In this document: positions 25,638 to 39,000 of the stretch, piece by piece | How the letters are laid out: each line of letters begins with the position of its first letter | Position numbering within the stretch: position 1 is the stretch's first letter | Origin: Brienomyrus brachyistius | Lineage: Eukaryota > Chordata > Actinopteri > Osteoglossiformes > Mormyridae | DNA length: 64,000 bases | NCBI RefSeq assembly: GCF_023856365.1 | Contig: NC_064555.1 | Coordinates: 12,489,754-12,553,753 of the forward strand | Direction of reading: 5' to 3' | Made by a program: the position numbers and the translations under genes | The notes under the pieces: generated by a model | What the model was told of the DNA's origin: nothing | Databases searched by the model: none | The model's input: the letters and a program-made list of their open reading frames with translations, nothing else

Positions 25638-27247
25638 CAGTTGCTGGTTATATAATTAGAATATTTTGAAAATAGTTGATTTATTTCACTAATTCCATTC
25701 AAGAGATGAAACTTGTATAATGTATACATTCATTCCACACAGACTGACATATTTCAAGTGTTTATTTCTTTTAATTTTGATGATTATAACTGACAACTAA
25801 TAATAACCCCAATTCAGTATCTCAGAAAATTTTAATATTGTGAAAAGGTTCAGTACTGAAGACACCTGGTGCCACACTCTAATCAGCTAATTAACTCAAA
25901 ACACCTGCAAAGGCCGTTAAATGGTCTCTCAGTCTGGTTCTGTAGGCTACACAATCATGGGGAAGACTGCTGATTTAACAGTTGTCCAAAAGACGACCAT
26001 TGACACCTTGTACAAGGAGGGCAAGACACAAAATGTCATTGCAAATAGGCTAGCTATTCACAGAGGTCTGTGTCCAAGTACATTAATAGAGAGGCGAAGG
26101 TAAGGAAAAGATATGGCAGAAAAAAGTGTACAAGCAATAGGGATGACTGCACCCTGGAGAGAATTGTGAAACAAAACCCATTCAAAAATGTGGGGGAGAT
26201 TCACAAAGAGTGGACTGCAGCTGGAGTCAGTGCTTCAAGAACCACTACGCACAGACGTATGCAAGACATGGCTTTCAGCTGTCGCATTCCTTGTGTCAAG
26301 CCACTCTTGAACAACAGACAGCGTCAGAAGCGTCTCGCCTGGGATACAGACAAAAAGGCAAAAAGACAAAAGACAAAAAGGACTGGACTGCTGCTGAGTG
26401 GTCCAAAGTTATCTTCTCTGATGGAAGTAAATTTTGCATTTCCTTTGGACATCAGGGTCCCAGAGTCTGGAGGAAGAGAGGAGAGGCACAGAATCCACGT
26501 TGCTTGAGGTCAAGTGTAAAGTTCCCACAGTCAGTGATGGTTTGGGGTGCCATGTCATCTGCTGGTGTTGGTCCACTGTGTTTTCTGAGGTCCAAGGTAA
26601 ACGCAGCTGTATACCAGGATGTTTTAGAGCACTTCATGCTTCCTGCTGCTGACCAACTTTATGGAGATGCAGATTTCATTTTCGAACAGGACTTGGCACC
26701 TGCACACACTGCCAAAGCTACCAGTACCTGGTTTAAAGACCATGGTATCCCTGTTCTTGGCCAGCAAACTCGCCTGACCTTAACCCCATTGAACATCTAT
26801 GGGGTATTGTGAAGAGGAAGATACGATATGCCAGACCCAACAATGCAGAAGAGCTGAAGGCCACTATCAGAGCAACCTGGGCTCTCATCACACCTGAGCA
26901 GTGCCACAGACTGATCGACTCCATGTCACGCCGCACTGCTGCAGTAATTCAGGCAAAAGGAGCCCCAACTAAGTACTGAGTGCTGTACATGTTCATACTT
27001 TTCAGTTGGCCAAGATTTCTAAAAATCCTTTCTTTGTATTGGTCTTAAGTAATATTCTAATTTTCTGAGGTACTGAATTGGGGTTTTCATTAGTTGTCAG
27101 TTATAATCATCAAAATTAAAAGAAATAAACACTTGAAATATGTTAGTCTTTGTGGAATGAATGTATACATTATACAAGTTTCACCTCTTAAATGGAATTA
27201 GTGAAATAAACTTTTTCAAGATATTCTAATTATATGACCAGCACCTG
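25638..27247 (+). mobile_element. Tc1/mariner element with broken transposase
   Basis: A 1610-bp element with inverted ends of about 200 bp (CAGTTGCTGGTTATATAATT left, AATTATATGACCAGCACCTG right), flanked by TA on both sides as expected for Tc1. The transposase resembles fish Tc1: MGKTADLTVVQKTTIDTLYKEG in one frame at 25957, then SSVKFPQSVMVWGAMSSAG and DLAPAHTAKATSTWF in another (26210-26812). At least two frameshifts, and SDG where family members have SDE, make it inactive. It sits inside the retrovirus. Confidence 0.93.
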
Positions 27248-27381
27248 TACTTCCTCTATCAATTCACCTCCTACTAATTTAGACTCCATAAAATTTTTAT
27301 TAATGAAACAACTATTCTGCACATTTAATGCTCAACTTATCTGCTAATTGTACACACTCTTCCTCTGTCTTGGGCCAAAAC

Positions 27382-27667
27382 TGTCACGCGACGTTTGCAC
27401 GGGTAAGGCTCACGGAAAGGCAGGCAGGCAAGGAAGCAGGCAAGACAGGCAAGGCACGGGGAAAACAGGGATTTAATGCTACGGGGAGCCGGGAACATTA
27501 GACGCAGACTAACATCAATGACAGACAACGGGTTAGTACAAGTCAGGAACTTAAATACATGAAACAAGGCAGCAGGAAACAAGACACGACTGGGCACGAT
27601 CAGGAAATCACACGTGGGTAATTAGGGGGCGTGGCACACACGAGGAGCGGACGGAGCGGGCGTCACA
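27382..27667 (-). mobile_element. Solo LTR, 286 bp
   Basis: On the minus strand it runs from TGTGACGCC to CGTGACA. It is flanked by a perfect 5-bp duplication AAAAC (27377-27381 and 27668-27672). TATTTAAG and ATTAAA motifs are in the middle. The 5' part of another copy is at 63909-64000. It is inserted in the retrovirus. Confidence 0.85.
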
Positions 27668-28113
27668 AAAACCATGTATGTCCGCTTTTTCCACTGGCTC
27701 ATAAATTTTCCCCATTAAATTAAACGCACTCTAGGCTCTTTTCCACTTAAAGTCAATAAAATCTTTATAACCCAATCAGTCAGATCCAGTGGACCTTCTT
27801 CTCTCAACACGATACCTGCAGTTTTTACCACGCAGGTCTTCTCTGGCCTGATCTACTTCAGAATTATCTTTGCCTAAAACAATGCAATGCTTTACAACGT
27901 CACAGTATTTTTTCCTCACAACTTAAAACAAACAGACAGACCCCCTCTCTCTAGGGTGGAACTTCTGAATCACTTTTACTACACAGGCTCTCTCTGGCCT
28001 TTTTCTACCGCAACTATGTCTTTACTTCAAAAACACAGTATTTCAGCTCCATAAAAATGAACGGACCTCTCTCTTCAGAGCGTAAACGCCCTGTTTCTAG
28101 GGGAATACAACTT

Positions 28114-28473
28114 CCATCCATCCATCCATCCATTTTCCAAACCGCTTATCCTACTGGGTCACGGGGGGTCCGGAGCCTATTCTGGAAGCAATGGGCAGGA
28201 GGCAGGGAACAACCGAGGATGGGGGGCCAGCCCATCGCAGGGTAGACTCACACACCATTCACGCACACATGCACTCCTATGGGCAATTTAGTAACTTCAA
28301 TTAGCCTCAGCATGTTTTTGGACTATGGGGGGAAACTGGAGTACCCGGAGGAAACCCCACGACGACATGGGGAGAACATGCAAACTCCACACACATGTGA
28401 CCCAGGCAGAGACTCGACCCGGGTCCCAGAGGTGTGAGGCAACAGTGCTAACTACTGCACCACCATGCCGCCC
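28114..28473 (-). mobile_element. SINE inserted in the retrovirus leader
   Basis: A full-length SINE in the same sense as the provirus. A 12-bp duplication GGAATACAACTT flanks it (28102-28113 and 28474-28485). This ERV-SINE junction is reproduced exactly in the composite insert in psmb8a intron 5. Confidence 0.9.
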
Positions 28474-29014
28474 GGAATACAACTTTTACTTCACAAAACA
28501 GACCCCCCTGTCTCTAGGGTAGTGTCTCTGAACAACTTAACGCACGGGCCTCCCAACAGTAACTCAAAAACCTTTAGCTTAGACCGTTCCCTCTCTCAGG
28601 GAGTTACCTTTAAATCACCATTAACCCTCCAAGGCCTTTTTGCCTTGAGACAATATCCCAAACCCTCAGATTAAACTGTCCCGTCTTTTAGACCATTTTT
28701 CTCTGGGGCAATATCCACACATGACCCTTCCTTTGGGGATTTCTCTCACACCACACACACTGGGGCCACTAAATACTACACAAGTGGTTTTCCCCTCCCC
28801 CAAGTTCTTTTCTGTTCGGCGAGTACCCTTATCAGTAGGACCCCCGTCTCCTTTTCCCTGTTCTATTTCCCTATCTTTTCATGCAATAATAAAAACCCCA
28901 TTCTTACCTATCCTTAGGGCGTCCCCTTCAGTGCAGACAGGTGTGCTCCGGTTCCTCCGCCAGGTGGTCGCCTCCCTGGGTCTCTTCTCCGATCCTGTTT
29001 GTGATGCCAAATTA

Positions 29015-29591
29015 TGTTGTGGGTTTTCCTTCCCCGCCAATCAGGAGTCAGGAGCTGCTTGTATAGATCTTCAGATTCAGTCTTTATTGCAACAATGAAG
29101 TTACAACCAAGACTAGACATTTACAAGTGTGTCCAATACTGTTTTACGCCAATTTTTATACATTTTCATATTGTGTAACAATATCTCATCACTTAAGCAC
29201 CATCATTTCTTCAAATGCTCAGCCGTGAACTTCTGATGAAATCTCTTCCTTCAGTAGTAAACTTCTTGGCCGTTTCTGCTTGTTGCACATTGTCTGGCTA
29301 GAGGGTTAATAATATGTTTGTCCTTCAGCATAGTGATAAGCTGCAGCACTAATAAAGTACATATTCATACATCAAAAGCTAACAAAATAGCTAACAGATA
29401 CAGAAACTTCTAAGCCAACACAAGGTGCTAATTCATACTTGTTTTTCGTCACGTTGTGCACAGCAGTAATTGCTCTGCATTCTCTAAAGGTTACTGTACA
29501 AGGTCACTCTCTACACAGTTTACATCAACTTCTTAATAGAGTCCTAATGATTACATTCTCTATACTTTATGAAGTGCTAAATAATATTCCA
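29015..29591 (-). repeat. Retrovirus 5' LTR
   Basis: A 577-bp sequence with TG...CA ends on the minus strand (TGGAATATT... to ...CACAACA). Near its 3' part is the poly(A) signal context GCAATAAAGACTGAATCTG. Just downstream, TTTGGCATCACAAACAGG is a possible primer-binding site. A related LTR of the same family is at 44314-44760. Confidence 0.8.
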
Positions 29592-31085
29592 TAGTATTAG
29601 ACTATGAAGTATTGTCTGAAAAGAACTGAAATACTGTTAATAAATACAGAGGTTCATTTCATTAGTTACCAATTATATGCTATTAAGTAATGTAATGCTC
29701 CCTAAAATTCCATTACTGTGATGTTACTCATAATGTAAACCTAATGTTAACAATAACTTAACTGATCCGATTTCAGATGCAATAGTAGTGGAAAGCGAAC
29801 GTGGCAGCAAGTCAAGATGAAATATAAAAGCATCATGTCAAGTGGTAGGGCTACGCATTTATATTTCTACTCGTTATGAAAGATTTGTTGTGTCGAGCCT
29901 CCACTTTAATAGTGTGTTTCTATGTTTACAGCTAATTAGAAAAAGGTGTCTGTTCATATGACACTTAATAGTAATAGTAATTTGTTTAACAAATAAACAG
30001 CGAGTGTGACATCAGCTGACAAAGACCGATTGAGTAGATCTGCTGGCTGGGCCAAAAACATGGATGGACCAGGATGGACCACTTGGACGTTTGTTATGTG
30101 ACATCAGAAAGCTAAACCCTATGTAAATAGTTTTAATGGGATGGATGTGTAATCAATGTGAAGTAATTTGATTTAAAAAATTAAAATGAAAAAAGTTGTG
30201 ACGTTTATATAAACATAGATCTGCTTCAAATTATATGTTTAAAATGAACTTGTGCTGTTGTGCCATGAAGTGTTACATAAATGTTTAAGTGAAACAAATA
30301 AACTATATTAACACTCATTGTTCTTATTAACCCCTTAAAAAGAACACAGTAAATGTTTAAGTGAAAGAAATAGAAGCTTACTCAATAACACCACATTCAT
30401 TACTAATGAGTTACAGTGTGTTTCACTTTATAATACTGTTCTTGACCTTTAGTAGCTCCTATTAAAGGAGTCAGTAACACCACATTCATTACTAATGATG
30501 AGTTACAATTAGTTTTATTTAGCTCATTATAAATACTTCATTCCTTATTGAAAATGCATACATTAATTTCTTAATGTTTAGAAAAGATTAACAATATGCG
30601 ATGGAGCACATCGTGTGGCAAAACACAAGTATCTGATTGACCATCCCTTCAGCTGGACTTCAAAGCACAGTTTGAAGAACACTGGCACACAGACTACAGT
30701 GAGGTAAACAAAATATAGGTACTGTATACATGTTTTAGGAAGTAACATTTTGTAGAATAAGTTGCATGTCATACAAACAAGTAGGAAGAAATAAACCTGT
30801 TTTTCCAAAAGTAAAAAAATGCCAAAAACCATTGAGAACAGTAGCCTACAGTATACGTCCCACTTAGTCCAAAAAAAGCACTGTTCATTTGATGAGTAAT
30901 GAACTAGTAGTTATTATAAATAATCCATAGTTAGTAGATAATTCCCAATGAGACCTGCAATACTCAATAGTTCCTAATGAAGTACTAGCGAACTACTATA
31001 GTAATTAGTTCACTATTACCTATTGAGTAATTAAGCATAACTCCTTAGTAGCGAATAGTACTAATTTGGGTGTTAATGAAGCACT
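29592..31085. other. AT-rich region with short duplications
   Basis: No gene is seen. ACACCACATTCATTACTAATG occurs twice (about 30388 and 30477), and TAAATGTTTAAGTGAAA occurs twice (about 30278 and 30349), so a short local duplication is likely. Many TAAT/ATTA and ACTAGTAGT motifs near 30900-31060 suggest a decayed inverted-repeat element. Confidence 0.4.
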
Positions 31086-31478
31086 ACTGGGGGTGGCATG
31101 TGGTGCAGTGGTTAGAACTGTTGCCTCACACCTCTGGGACCCGGGTTTAAGTCTCCGCCTGGGTCACATGTGTGTGGAGTTTGCATGTTCTCCCCATGTC
31201 GTCGTGGGGTTTCCTTTGGGTACTCCGGTTCCCCCCCACAGTCAAAAAACATGCTGAGGCTAATTGGAGTTGCTAAAATGCCCATAGGAGTGCATGTGAG
31301 AGTAAATGGTGTGTGAGTGTGCTCTGCGATGGGCTGGCCCCCCATCCTGGGTTGTTCCCTGCCTTGTGCCCATTGCTTCCGGGATAGGTTCCGGACCCCC
31401 CGCGACCCAGTAGGATAAGCGGTCGCGGACCCCCTGCGACCCAGTAGGATAAGCGGTTTGGAAAATGAATGGATGAAT
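31086..31478 (+). mobile_element. SINE copy with duplicated tail segment
   Basis: Full-length plus-strand SINE flanked by GAAGCACT (31078-31085 and 31479-31486). The segment GACCCAGTAGGATAAGCGGT near the 3' end is present twice in tandem, unlike the other copies. Confidence 0.85.
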
Positions 31479-31531
31479 GAAGCACTGCTACTTTGTTGCT
31501 GCTTACTTCCTGCATATGTACCTGTTAACTG

Positions 31532-34260
31532 CAGAACAACAACAACAACAAATTTATTTTTATATAGCGCATTATCACAACATTACATTGTCTCAAAGCG
31601 CTTTACAGTATCCTCACCCAAAGCCCCCAGTGAGTAAGCCATAGGCGACAGTGGCAAGGAAAAACTCCCTAGAAGGAAGAAACCTTGGGAGGGACCAGAC
31701 TCAAAGAGGGAGCCCATCCTCCAGGGGCCGGCAGGGATAGTCAAATAGAGAGAGGAGAGCAAGGAAGATGATAAGCCAATGCCGAAGCCGAGTCTTCTTC
31801 CAATTGCCAGGCAACCAGAGGTAAGGCAGCGGGTCATACATGGAAGATCAGAACGGCGAGCTGGATGCAGGGACGTCACTGGTGGTGGCGACGTCACATG
31901 TGGCCGGGTGTGCTGGATATCTTGATAGATTGAGGTCTCCAGGCATCACCCCCCAGGAGGAGTAGGGGAAATAAAATGTACAATTAGGCATAGTAGAGGA
32001 GGCTATTGGCAGTGCTAAAAGCTAGGTGAGTACAATATGAAGTGCAATCTGCAAGCTCCGGCAGATATGGCTATGGCAGCATCAGTAGGAGGGAGAGGCA
32101 AGTGGGAATGCCGGCATGGGGAGTCCCTGAAATGTCAGCACTCCAGTTCCGCAAGAGATTGTGAAGCTAGAGTGACAGCACTGACAATCCAGTTTATCCA
32201 AAGCCAATGGCACCGATCCCCACCCTGCTCTACACCTCACACTACAGGTCTGACTGGGAATGAAGAGTTAGCTAGGGCTAGAACTAGTGTCCCTATACGC
32301 TAAACTAAACAGGTGTGTTTTTAGTCTGGACTTGAATATTGAGAGTGAAGACCATTCCACAGCTGAGGAGCTTTGTAGGAGAAAGCTCTGCAGCCTGCCG
32401 TAGCTCTTTCTACCCTAGGCACTAACAGATATCCCATGGCTTGAGAGCGAAGCAAGCGTGGAGGGTTGTATGTGGTCAGCAGTTCACTAAGGTATTCTGG
32501 TGCAAGGCCATTTAGTGCTTTATAAGTTAATAGCAGTATTTTATAGTCAATTCGAGACTTAACTGGCAGCCAATGAAGAGAGGATAAGACCGGTGTAATA
32601 TGATCAAATTTTTTAGTGTTTGTTAGAACTCTGGCTGCAGCATTCTGTACCATCTGAAGTTTATGCAAGGATCCAGACGGGCAACCCGATAGGAGGGCAT
32701 TACAGTAAACCAGTCTGGAACTTACGAAGGCATGTATTAGTTTTTCTGCATCATTAAGTGAGAGCATCTTACGAAGCTTGGCTATGTTCCGTAGATGATA
32801 AAATGCAGTTCTAGTAATACTTCTTATGTGAGCATCAAAGCATAGATCTGAATCGACAAGAACGCCAAGATTTCTAACTACCATGTTAGGTTGTGTAGGA
32901 AGGTTACCAAGGTTGAGGTGGTGGAACTTATTTCTAGCAGCCTTGGGACCAATTACCAGAACTTCTGTTTTTTCTGTGTTTAACATAAGGAAATTTTTTG
33001 CCATCCAGCACTGGATATCTAATAGACAGTCTTCTAACCGAGATAGCAGTGATATATCATCAGGGTTAACAGATATGTACAACTGTGTATCATCTGCATA
33101 ACAATGAAACCCAATACCATGATTTCTAATAATGTTACCAAGAGGTAGCATGTATAGGGTAAACAGTAGCGGGCCCAGGACTGATCCCTGTGGGACACCA
33201 TATTCAACTTTAGTGGCCTTGGATGATTCATTGTTCACATGGGCATACTGATAGCGGTCAGACAAATATGAGCGGAACCAAGAAAGTGCTGTCCCTGTAA
33301 TGCCAACTACACCTTCTAACCGGTCCAAGAGGATATTATGGTCCACAGTATCGAACGGTGCAGTTAAATCTAGCAATACCAACAGAGATACACAGCCACG
33401 GTCAGAAGCCACAAGTAAATCATTCATTACTTTGACTAGAGCAGTTTCTGTGCTATGGTTTGGTCTAAAGCCAGACTGATATAATTCATTGGCATTAGTT
33501 TTTTGTAGGAAAGAGGACAACTGACGAACTACAACCTTTTCCATGATCTTTGAAATGAAAGGAAGATTTGAGATAGGTCTATAGTTTCCTAAAACACTGG
33601 GTTCAAGATTTGGTTTCTTTAGGACGGGTCTGATAACAGCCATTTTAAAAGGTTTTGGAACATATCCAAGCCTAAGAGAAGAGTTTAACACATTTAACAC
33701 GGTAGTGCCAATCTGTGGTGCAATTTCCTTGAAGAATTTTGTAGGAATTGGGTCTACAAGGCTAGTAGAGGATTTACAGGAGAAAATTAAGCTCAATAGT
33801 TCTGAGTGTGTAATAGGAATGAATGATTCAAAGGTCTCATTATTGGTAGGCATAAGACTAGCAGGAGGCAGGCAGCCGTAAGTAGGTAAAGGTGTGCACT
33901 GTATAGTCTGTCTAATTGTAGTTATCTTACCATTAAAAAATGTAAGAAAGTCATCACTCTTAAGAGCTTGCGGGATTTGCAAGTTTAATGAGGAATTCTG
34001 TGTTATCCTAGCCACGGATTCAAATAGGAATTTAGGATTGGTTTTGTTCATGTCTATTAATCTGGAGAGATACACAGACCGAGCAGTTACTAGTGCTTGT
34101 CTGTATTTAGAGAGGCTCTCTTTCCAGGCAGATTTGAAAACTTCCAGTTTAGTTGAGCGCCATTTTCGCTCTAGCTTGCGTGATGCCTGTTTGAGTTCAC
34201 GTGTATTATCAGAGTACCAGGGGGCAGGTTTGTTATTGCTATGCTTTATACTCCTAAGTG
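31532..34260 (-). mobile_element. 5'-truncated L2/CR1-type LINE
   Basis: On the minus strand a reverse-transcriptase frame of about 584 codons (34075-32321, open further upstream) is followed by a 3' UTR ending in (TTG)n near 31535. Motifs in order: GNYRPISNLPF (~163-173), GFRPNHSTETAL (~202-213), LLDLTAPFDTVDH (~234-246), GVPQGSVLGPLLF (~293-305) and YADD (326-329). All are L2/CR1-like. The N-terminal endonuclease is missing, so it cannot move on its own. TAPFD replaces the usual SAAFD. Confidence 0.85.
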
Positions 34261-34264
34261 GAAC

Positions 34265-34960
34265 AGAACAGTATTATAAAGTGTTACCAAATTTACAAAC
34301 GAGAGGAGGGCATTCAGCCCATCAAGCTCGTTTAGGGAGAACCTAACTAATAGCTCAGAGTTGTTAAAATCTTATCTAGCTCTGATTTAATGGAACCCGG
34401 GATTTTGGCTTGTGCTACACTAGCAGGAAGACTATTCCATATTCTAATTACACCCTGTGTAAACAAGTACTTCCTCAGATTCATTTTAAAATGCTCTCCC
34501 GCTAAGTTCCAATTATGGCCACGAGTTAGAATAGAATAGAATAAACCTTTATTATCCCACGAATGAGAAATTTAAGATTTACAGATCTCTTATACAAACG
34601 GAATATAGAACAAGAACAGGTAGGTCAGTTGTCTATACACACTATCAAAGTTTTTAAGTACAAATAATGAAAAAAAAACCATTTGACTGAACAGCATCCA
34701 AACCTGTTAGAATCTTATATACCTGGATCATGCCCCCCCTTTAGTCTCCTTTGCTCGAGGCTAAACAGATTCAGCTCAGCTAACCTCTCCTGATAAGACA
34801 TTCCTCTAAGACCAGGAATCATTCTTATAGCCCTACGGTGCCCCCTTTCCAAGGCAGCAATGTCCTTCTTAAGGTATGGTGACCAAACCTGCACACAATA
34901 TTCTAGGTGGGGTCTTACCAAGGAATTATATAATCCAATATAATTCCATAAAAAAAAGGT
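34265..34960 (-). repeat. Fragments of a second CR1/Rex1-like LINE
   Basis: At 34715-34945 (minus) a frame with LYNSLVRPHLEYCVQVWSPY and RMIPGLRGMSYQERL matches the C-terminal end of CR1/Rex1-type reverse transcriptases. The 'cattcagcccatcaagctcg' part near 34315 and the GAATAGAATAGAATAAACC part near 34530 are common LINE 3' end sequences in fish. Several pieces seem nested here. Confidence 0.6.
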
Positions 34961-35099
34961 CTGAAAGGTCCCAAAAAAACAGGTCATCTATTTATTTAAC
35001 AGTACCCTGTTACAGTAATGAAACTGTAAACTGACAGTGACCTCATACCAGTTTCTGAAAGTCCAATATTCAGTCAGAAATATTAATGACGTTAATAGC

Positions 35100-36066
35100 T
35101 TTTAATTTGGGGCTTCACAAATAAAGACATTTCAAATTTCCCATTTTCTAAGAAATATTCATTTTTGACCTAGTCTGGAACAGCTAATTATTTTTTCCAA
35201 GTGATTTGTAGTGAGGATTCAAAATGCAGGCAAATCAGAGAAAGATGCTCACGGTAGTGAATGCAAATGCTGATATTCTGAGAATTTGAGGTAGTTATGT
35301 CAAATTATTAACTTTAGCACTTAATTACTATGAATAGTAAAAAGTTAGTAAACAACTGAATACTCATTCAAAATAATATTAATATGTGACACTGGTAACT
35401 GTTTTTTCTTAACTTCAAATAGCTACACATAAATTAAGAAAATATGCTAAATATAATCAGGCTAAAACATTACATGGATTCATGTCTGCTGTGCGGCTTT
35501 TTCTTTCACTCTATTCAACTTTGCCCACCTACATAATTTACTGTTGTGTTGTGTGATAGAAATGTATGACACTCAGTCGGTGCATCAGAGTATGATGTTA
35601 CTTTATTACTGAATTCAGGGAATAACCACTTCGCTGCCACCTTCATGGTTATGCCAGAGGAACTTTAGGTTAACATCCCTTTTATAGTGGCACACAAACA
35701 GTTTGAGCGCCCCCCCGTTCTAGCTCTAGTTCTCTGGCCAGCATTTCTGCTTCTATCTAATGAACCCACTGTAGAAGAACATACTGCTACACTCAGGTTA
35801 CAGTGACACTCTTAATTCTCTTACATTATTGGGTGTTAGCTGCCTAACACACAGGCACTCTTGCATCAGGATATAAAGCTATATTCTAAAAGCTGATTAC
35901 AAAAATATCCCTCTAGTTGATTTTCCTCTCACAGTTGTCATCTGTTGTCATGGAGATTTAAGCTGAACAGGTTTCTGCTGTGGAGATTCCCCTGTGGTCA
36001 CATGTCTGTTAAATGGTGTCATGCAACACAGGTTAAAACTGATGGGCATTTAGGACAAAATTAGTA
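35100..36066. repeat. Paralogous flank block, copy 1 left part
   Basis: This resembles 61650-62210 in the same orientation. Shared stretches include GAGATTTAAGCTGAACAGGTT and TTAAATGGTGTCATGCAACA. The block continues right of the RTE LINE at 39422. The solo LTR at 35542-35931 interrupts it and is missing from copy 2. Confidence 0.75.
35542..35931 (-). mobile_element. Probable solo LTR in the paralogous block
   Basis: On the minus strand it starts TGAGAGGAAAA and ends ACACAACACAACA. It contains a TATA-like TATAAAAGG (about 35677-35686 plus coordinates) and AATAAAG about 80 bp downstream, the order expected for an LTR. The corresponding position in copy 2 (about 62065) has no such insert. I could not define the target duplication. 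Confidence 0.6.
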
Positions 36067-36078
36067 GCTTTGAATTTT

Positions 36079-39000
36079 CCATCCATCCATCCATCCATCC
36101 ATCATCTCCCGCTTAATCCGGAGTCGGGTCGCGGGGGCAGCAGCCTCAGCAGGGAGACCCAGACTTCCCTCTCCCCGGCCACTTCGTCCAGCTCCTCTGG
36201 GGGGACCCCGAGGCGTTCCCAGGCCAGCCGAGAGACATAGTCTCTCCAGCGTGTCCTGGGTCTTCCCCGGGGTCTCCTCCCAGTGGGACATGCCTGGAAC
36301 ACCTCCCCAGGGAGGCGTCCCGGAGGCATCCTGATCAGATGCCCGAGCCACCTCATCTGGCTCCTCTCGATGCGGAGGAGCAGCGGCTCTACTCTGAGTC
36401 CCTCCCGAATGACTGAGCTCCTCACCCTATCTCTAAGGGAGAGCCCAGCCACCCTGCGGAGGAAACTCATTTCGGCCGCTTGTACCCGCGATCTCGTTCT
36501 TTCGGTCACTACCCAAAGCTCATGACCATAGGTGAGGGTAGGAACGTAGATCGACTGGTAAATCGAGAGCTTCGCCTTTTGGCTCAGCTCTCTCTTCACC
36601 ATGACAGACCGATGCAGCGCCCGCATCACTGCTGACGCCGCACCGATCCGCCTGTCGATCTCCCGCTCCATCGTTCCCCCACTCGTGAACAAGATCCCGA
36701 GATACTTAAACTCCTCCACTTGGGGGAGGACCCCATCCCCAACCCGGAGAGAGCACTCTACCCTTTTCCGGCTGAGAACCATGGTCTCGGATTTGGAAGT
36801 GCTGATTCTCATCCCAGCCGCTTCGCACTCGGCTGCGAACTGCTCCAGTGAGAGCTGAAGGTCACGGCTCGATGAGGCCAACAGAACCACATCATCCGCA
36901 AAAAGCAGAGACCTAATCCTGAGGTCACCGAACCGGACGCCCTCAACGCCCTGGCTGCGCCTAGAAATTCTGTCCATAAAAACTATGAACAGAATCGGTG
37001 ACAAAGGGCAGCCCTGACGGAGTCCAACCCTCACCGGAAACGAGTCCGACTTATTGCCGCCCATGCGGACCAAACTCTGGCACCGGTCATACAGGGACCG
37101 AACCGCCCTTAAAAGGGAGCCCGGTACCCCATACTCCCGGAGCACTCCCCACAGGACCCCACGAGGGACACGGTCGAATGCCTTTTCCAGGTCCACAAAA
37201 CACATATAGACTGGTCGGGCAAACTCCCATGAACCCTCCAGAACCCTGCTGAGAGTATAGAGCTGGTCCACTGTTCCACGGCCAGGGCGAAAACCACACT
37301 GCTCCTCCTGAATCCGAGGTTCGACAATCCGGCGGACCCTCCTTTCCAGGACCCCCGAATAGACCTTACCAGGGAGGCTGAGGAGTGTGATCCCCCTGTA
37401 GTTGGAGCACACCCTCCGGTCCCCCTTCTTAAAGAGGGGGACCACCACCCCGGTCTGCCAGTCCAGAGGCACCGCCCCCGATGTCCACGCGATGCTGCAG
37501 ATGCGTGTCAACCAGGACAGCCCCGCAGCATCCAGAGCCTTGAGGAACTCTGGGCGAATCTCGTCCACCCCCGGGGCCCGGCCACCGAGGAGCTTTTTGA
37601 CCACCTCAGCGACCTCCACCCCCGAGATAGGCGAGTCCACCCCCAAGTCCCCACACTCTGCTTCCATATTAGAAGGCGTGTCGGTGGGATTGAGGAGGTC
37701 TTCGAAGTACTCCCTCCACCGACCCAAAACGTCCCGAGCTGAGGTCAGCAGCGCACCATCCCCACCATAAATAGTGTTGATGCTGCACCGCTTTCCCGCC
37801 CGGAGCCGCCGGATGGTGGACCAGAATCTCCTCGAAGCCGTCCGGAAGTCGTTCTCCATGGCCTCACCAAACTCCTCCCACACCCGAGTTTTTGCCTCAG
37901 CGACCGCCAAAGCCGCATTCCGCTTGGCCTGCCGGTAGCCGTCAGCTGCGTCTGGAGTCCCACAGGCCAGAAAGGCCCGATAAGACTCCTTCTTCAGCTT
38001 GACGGCATCCCTTACCACCGGTGTCCACCAGCGGGTTCGGGGATTACCGCCGCGACAGGCACCGACCACCTTACGGCCGCAGCTCCGGTCAGCCGCCTCC
38101 ACAATGGAGGCACGGAACATGGCCCATTCGGACTCAATGTCCCCCGCCTCCCCCGGGATATGGGAGAAGTTCTGCTGGAGGTAGGAGTTGAAACTCTCCC
38201 TGACAGGGGATTCCGCCAGACGTTCCCAGCAGACCCTCACTATACGCTTGGGCCTGTCAGGCCTGGCCGGCTTCCTCCCCCACCAGTGGAGCCAACCCAC
38301 CACCAGGTAGTGATCGGTTGACAGCTCCGCCCCTCTCTTCACCCGAGTGTCCAAAACATGCGGCCGCAAGTCCGACGACACGACTACAAAGTCGATCATC
38401 GAACTGCGGCCTAGGGTGTCCTGGTGCCAAGTGCACATATGGAGACCCTTATGCTTGAACATGGTGTTCATTATGGACAGTCCGTGACGAGCACAGAAGT
38501 CCAATAACAAAACACCGCTCGGGTTCAGATCGGGGGGGCCGTTCCTCCCAATCACGCCCCTCCAGGTCTCACTGTCGCTGCCCACGTGAGCATTGAAGTC
38601 CCCCAGCAGAACAAGGGAGTCCCCAGGAGGAGCGCTCTCCAACACCCCTTCCAAGGACTCCAAAAAGGGTGGGTATTCTGAACTTCCGTTTGGCGCATAA
38701 GCGCAAACAACAGTCAGGACCCGTCCCCCCACCCAAAGGCGGAGGGAGGCTACCCTCTTGTCCACTGCGGTAAACCCCAATGTACAGGCGCCCAGCCTGG
38801 GGGCAATAAGTATGCCCACGCCCGCTCGGCGCCTCTCCCCGCGGGCAACTCCAGAGTGGAAAAGGGTCCAACTCCCCTCAAGGAGACTGGTTCCAGAGCC
38901 TAAGCCGTGCGTCGAGGCGAGTCCGACTATATCTAGCCGGAACTTCACAACCTCGCGCACCAGCTCAGGCTCTTTCCCCATCAGAGAGGTGACATTCCAT

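Larger units (their letters stand above)
23168..29591 (-). mobile_element. Decayed endogenous retrovirus with nested insertions
   Basis: A minus-strand provirus. A 577-bp LTR lies at 29591-29015 and a matching U3 fragment of the other LTR at 23287-23168. Directly before that fragment (minus sense) is a polypurine tract, AAAGGGGGGAAATATA. Fragments of protease-like and envelope-like sequence lie in the right order between. Most of pol is missing and no frame is long, so the copy is dead. It has been invaded by a Tc1 element, a solo LTR and a SINE. It probably belongs to a fish gamma/epsilon-like group, but the evidence is thin. Confidence 0.8.

Noticed and set aside
25921..26812. Tc1 transposase as an active gene
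   Set aside because: The coding region is split between frames by at least two shifts and a conserved acidic residue next to the first catalytic Asp is changed.
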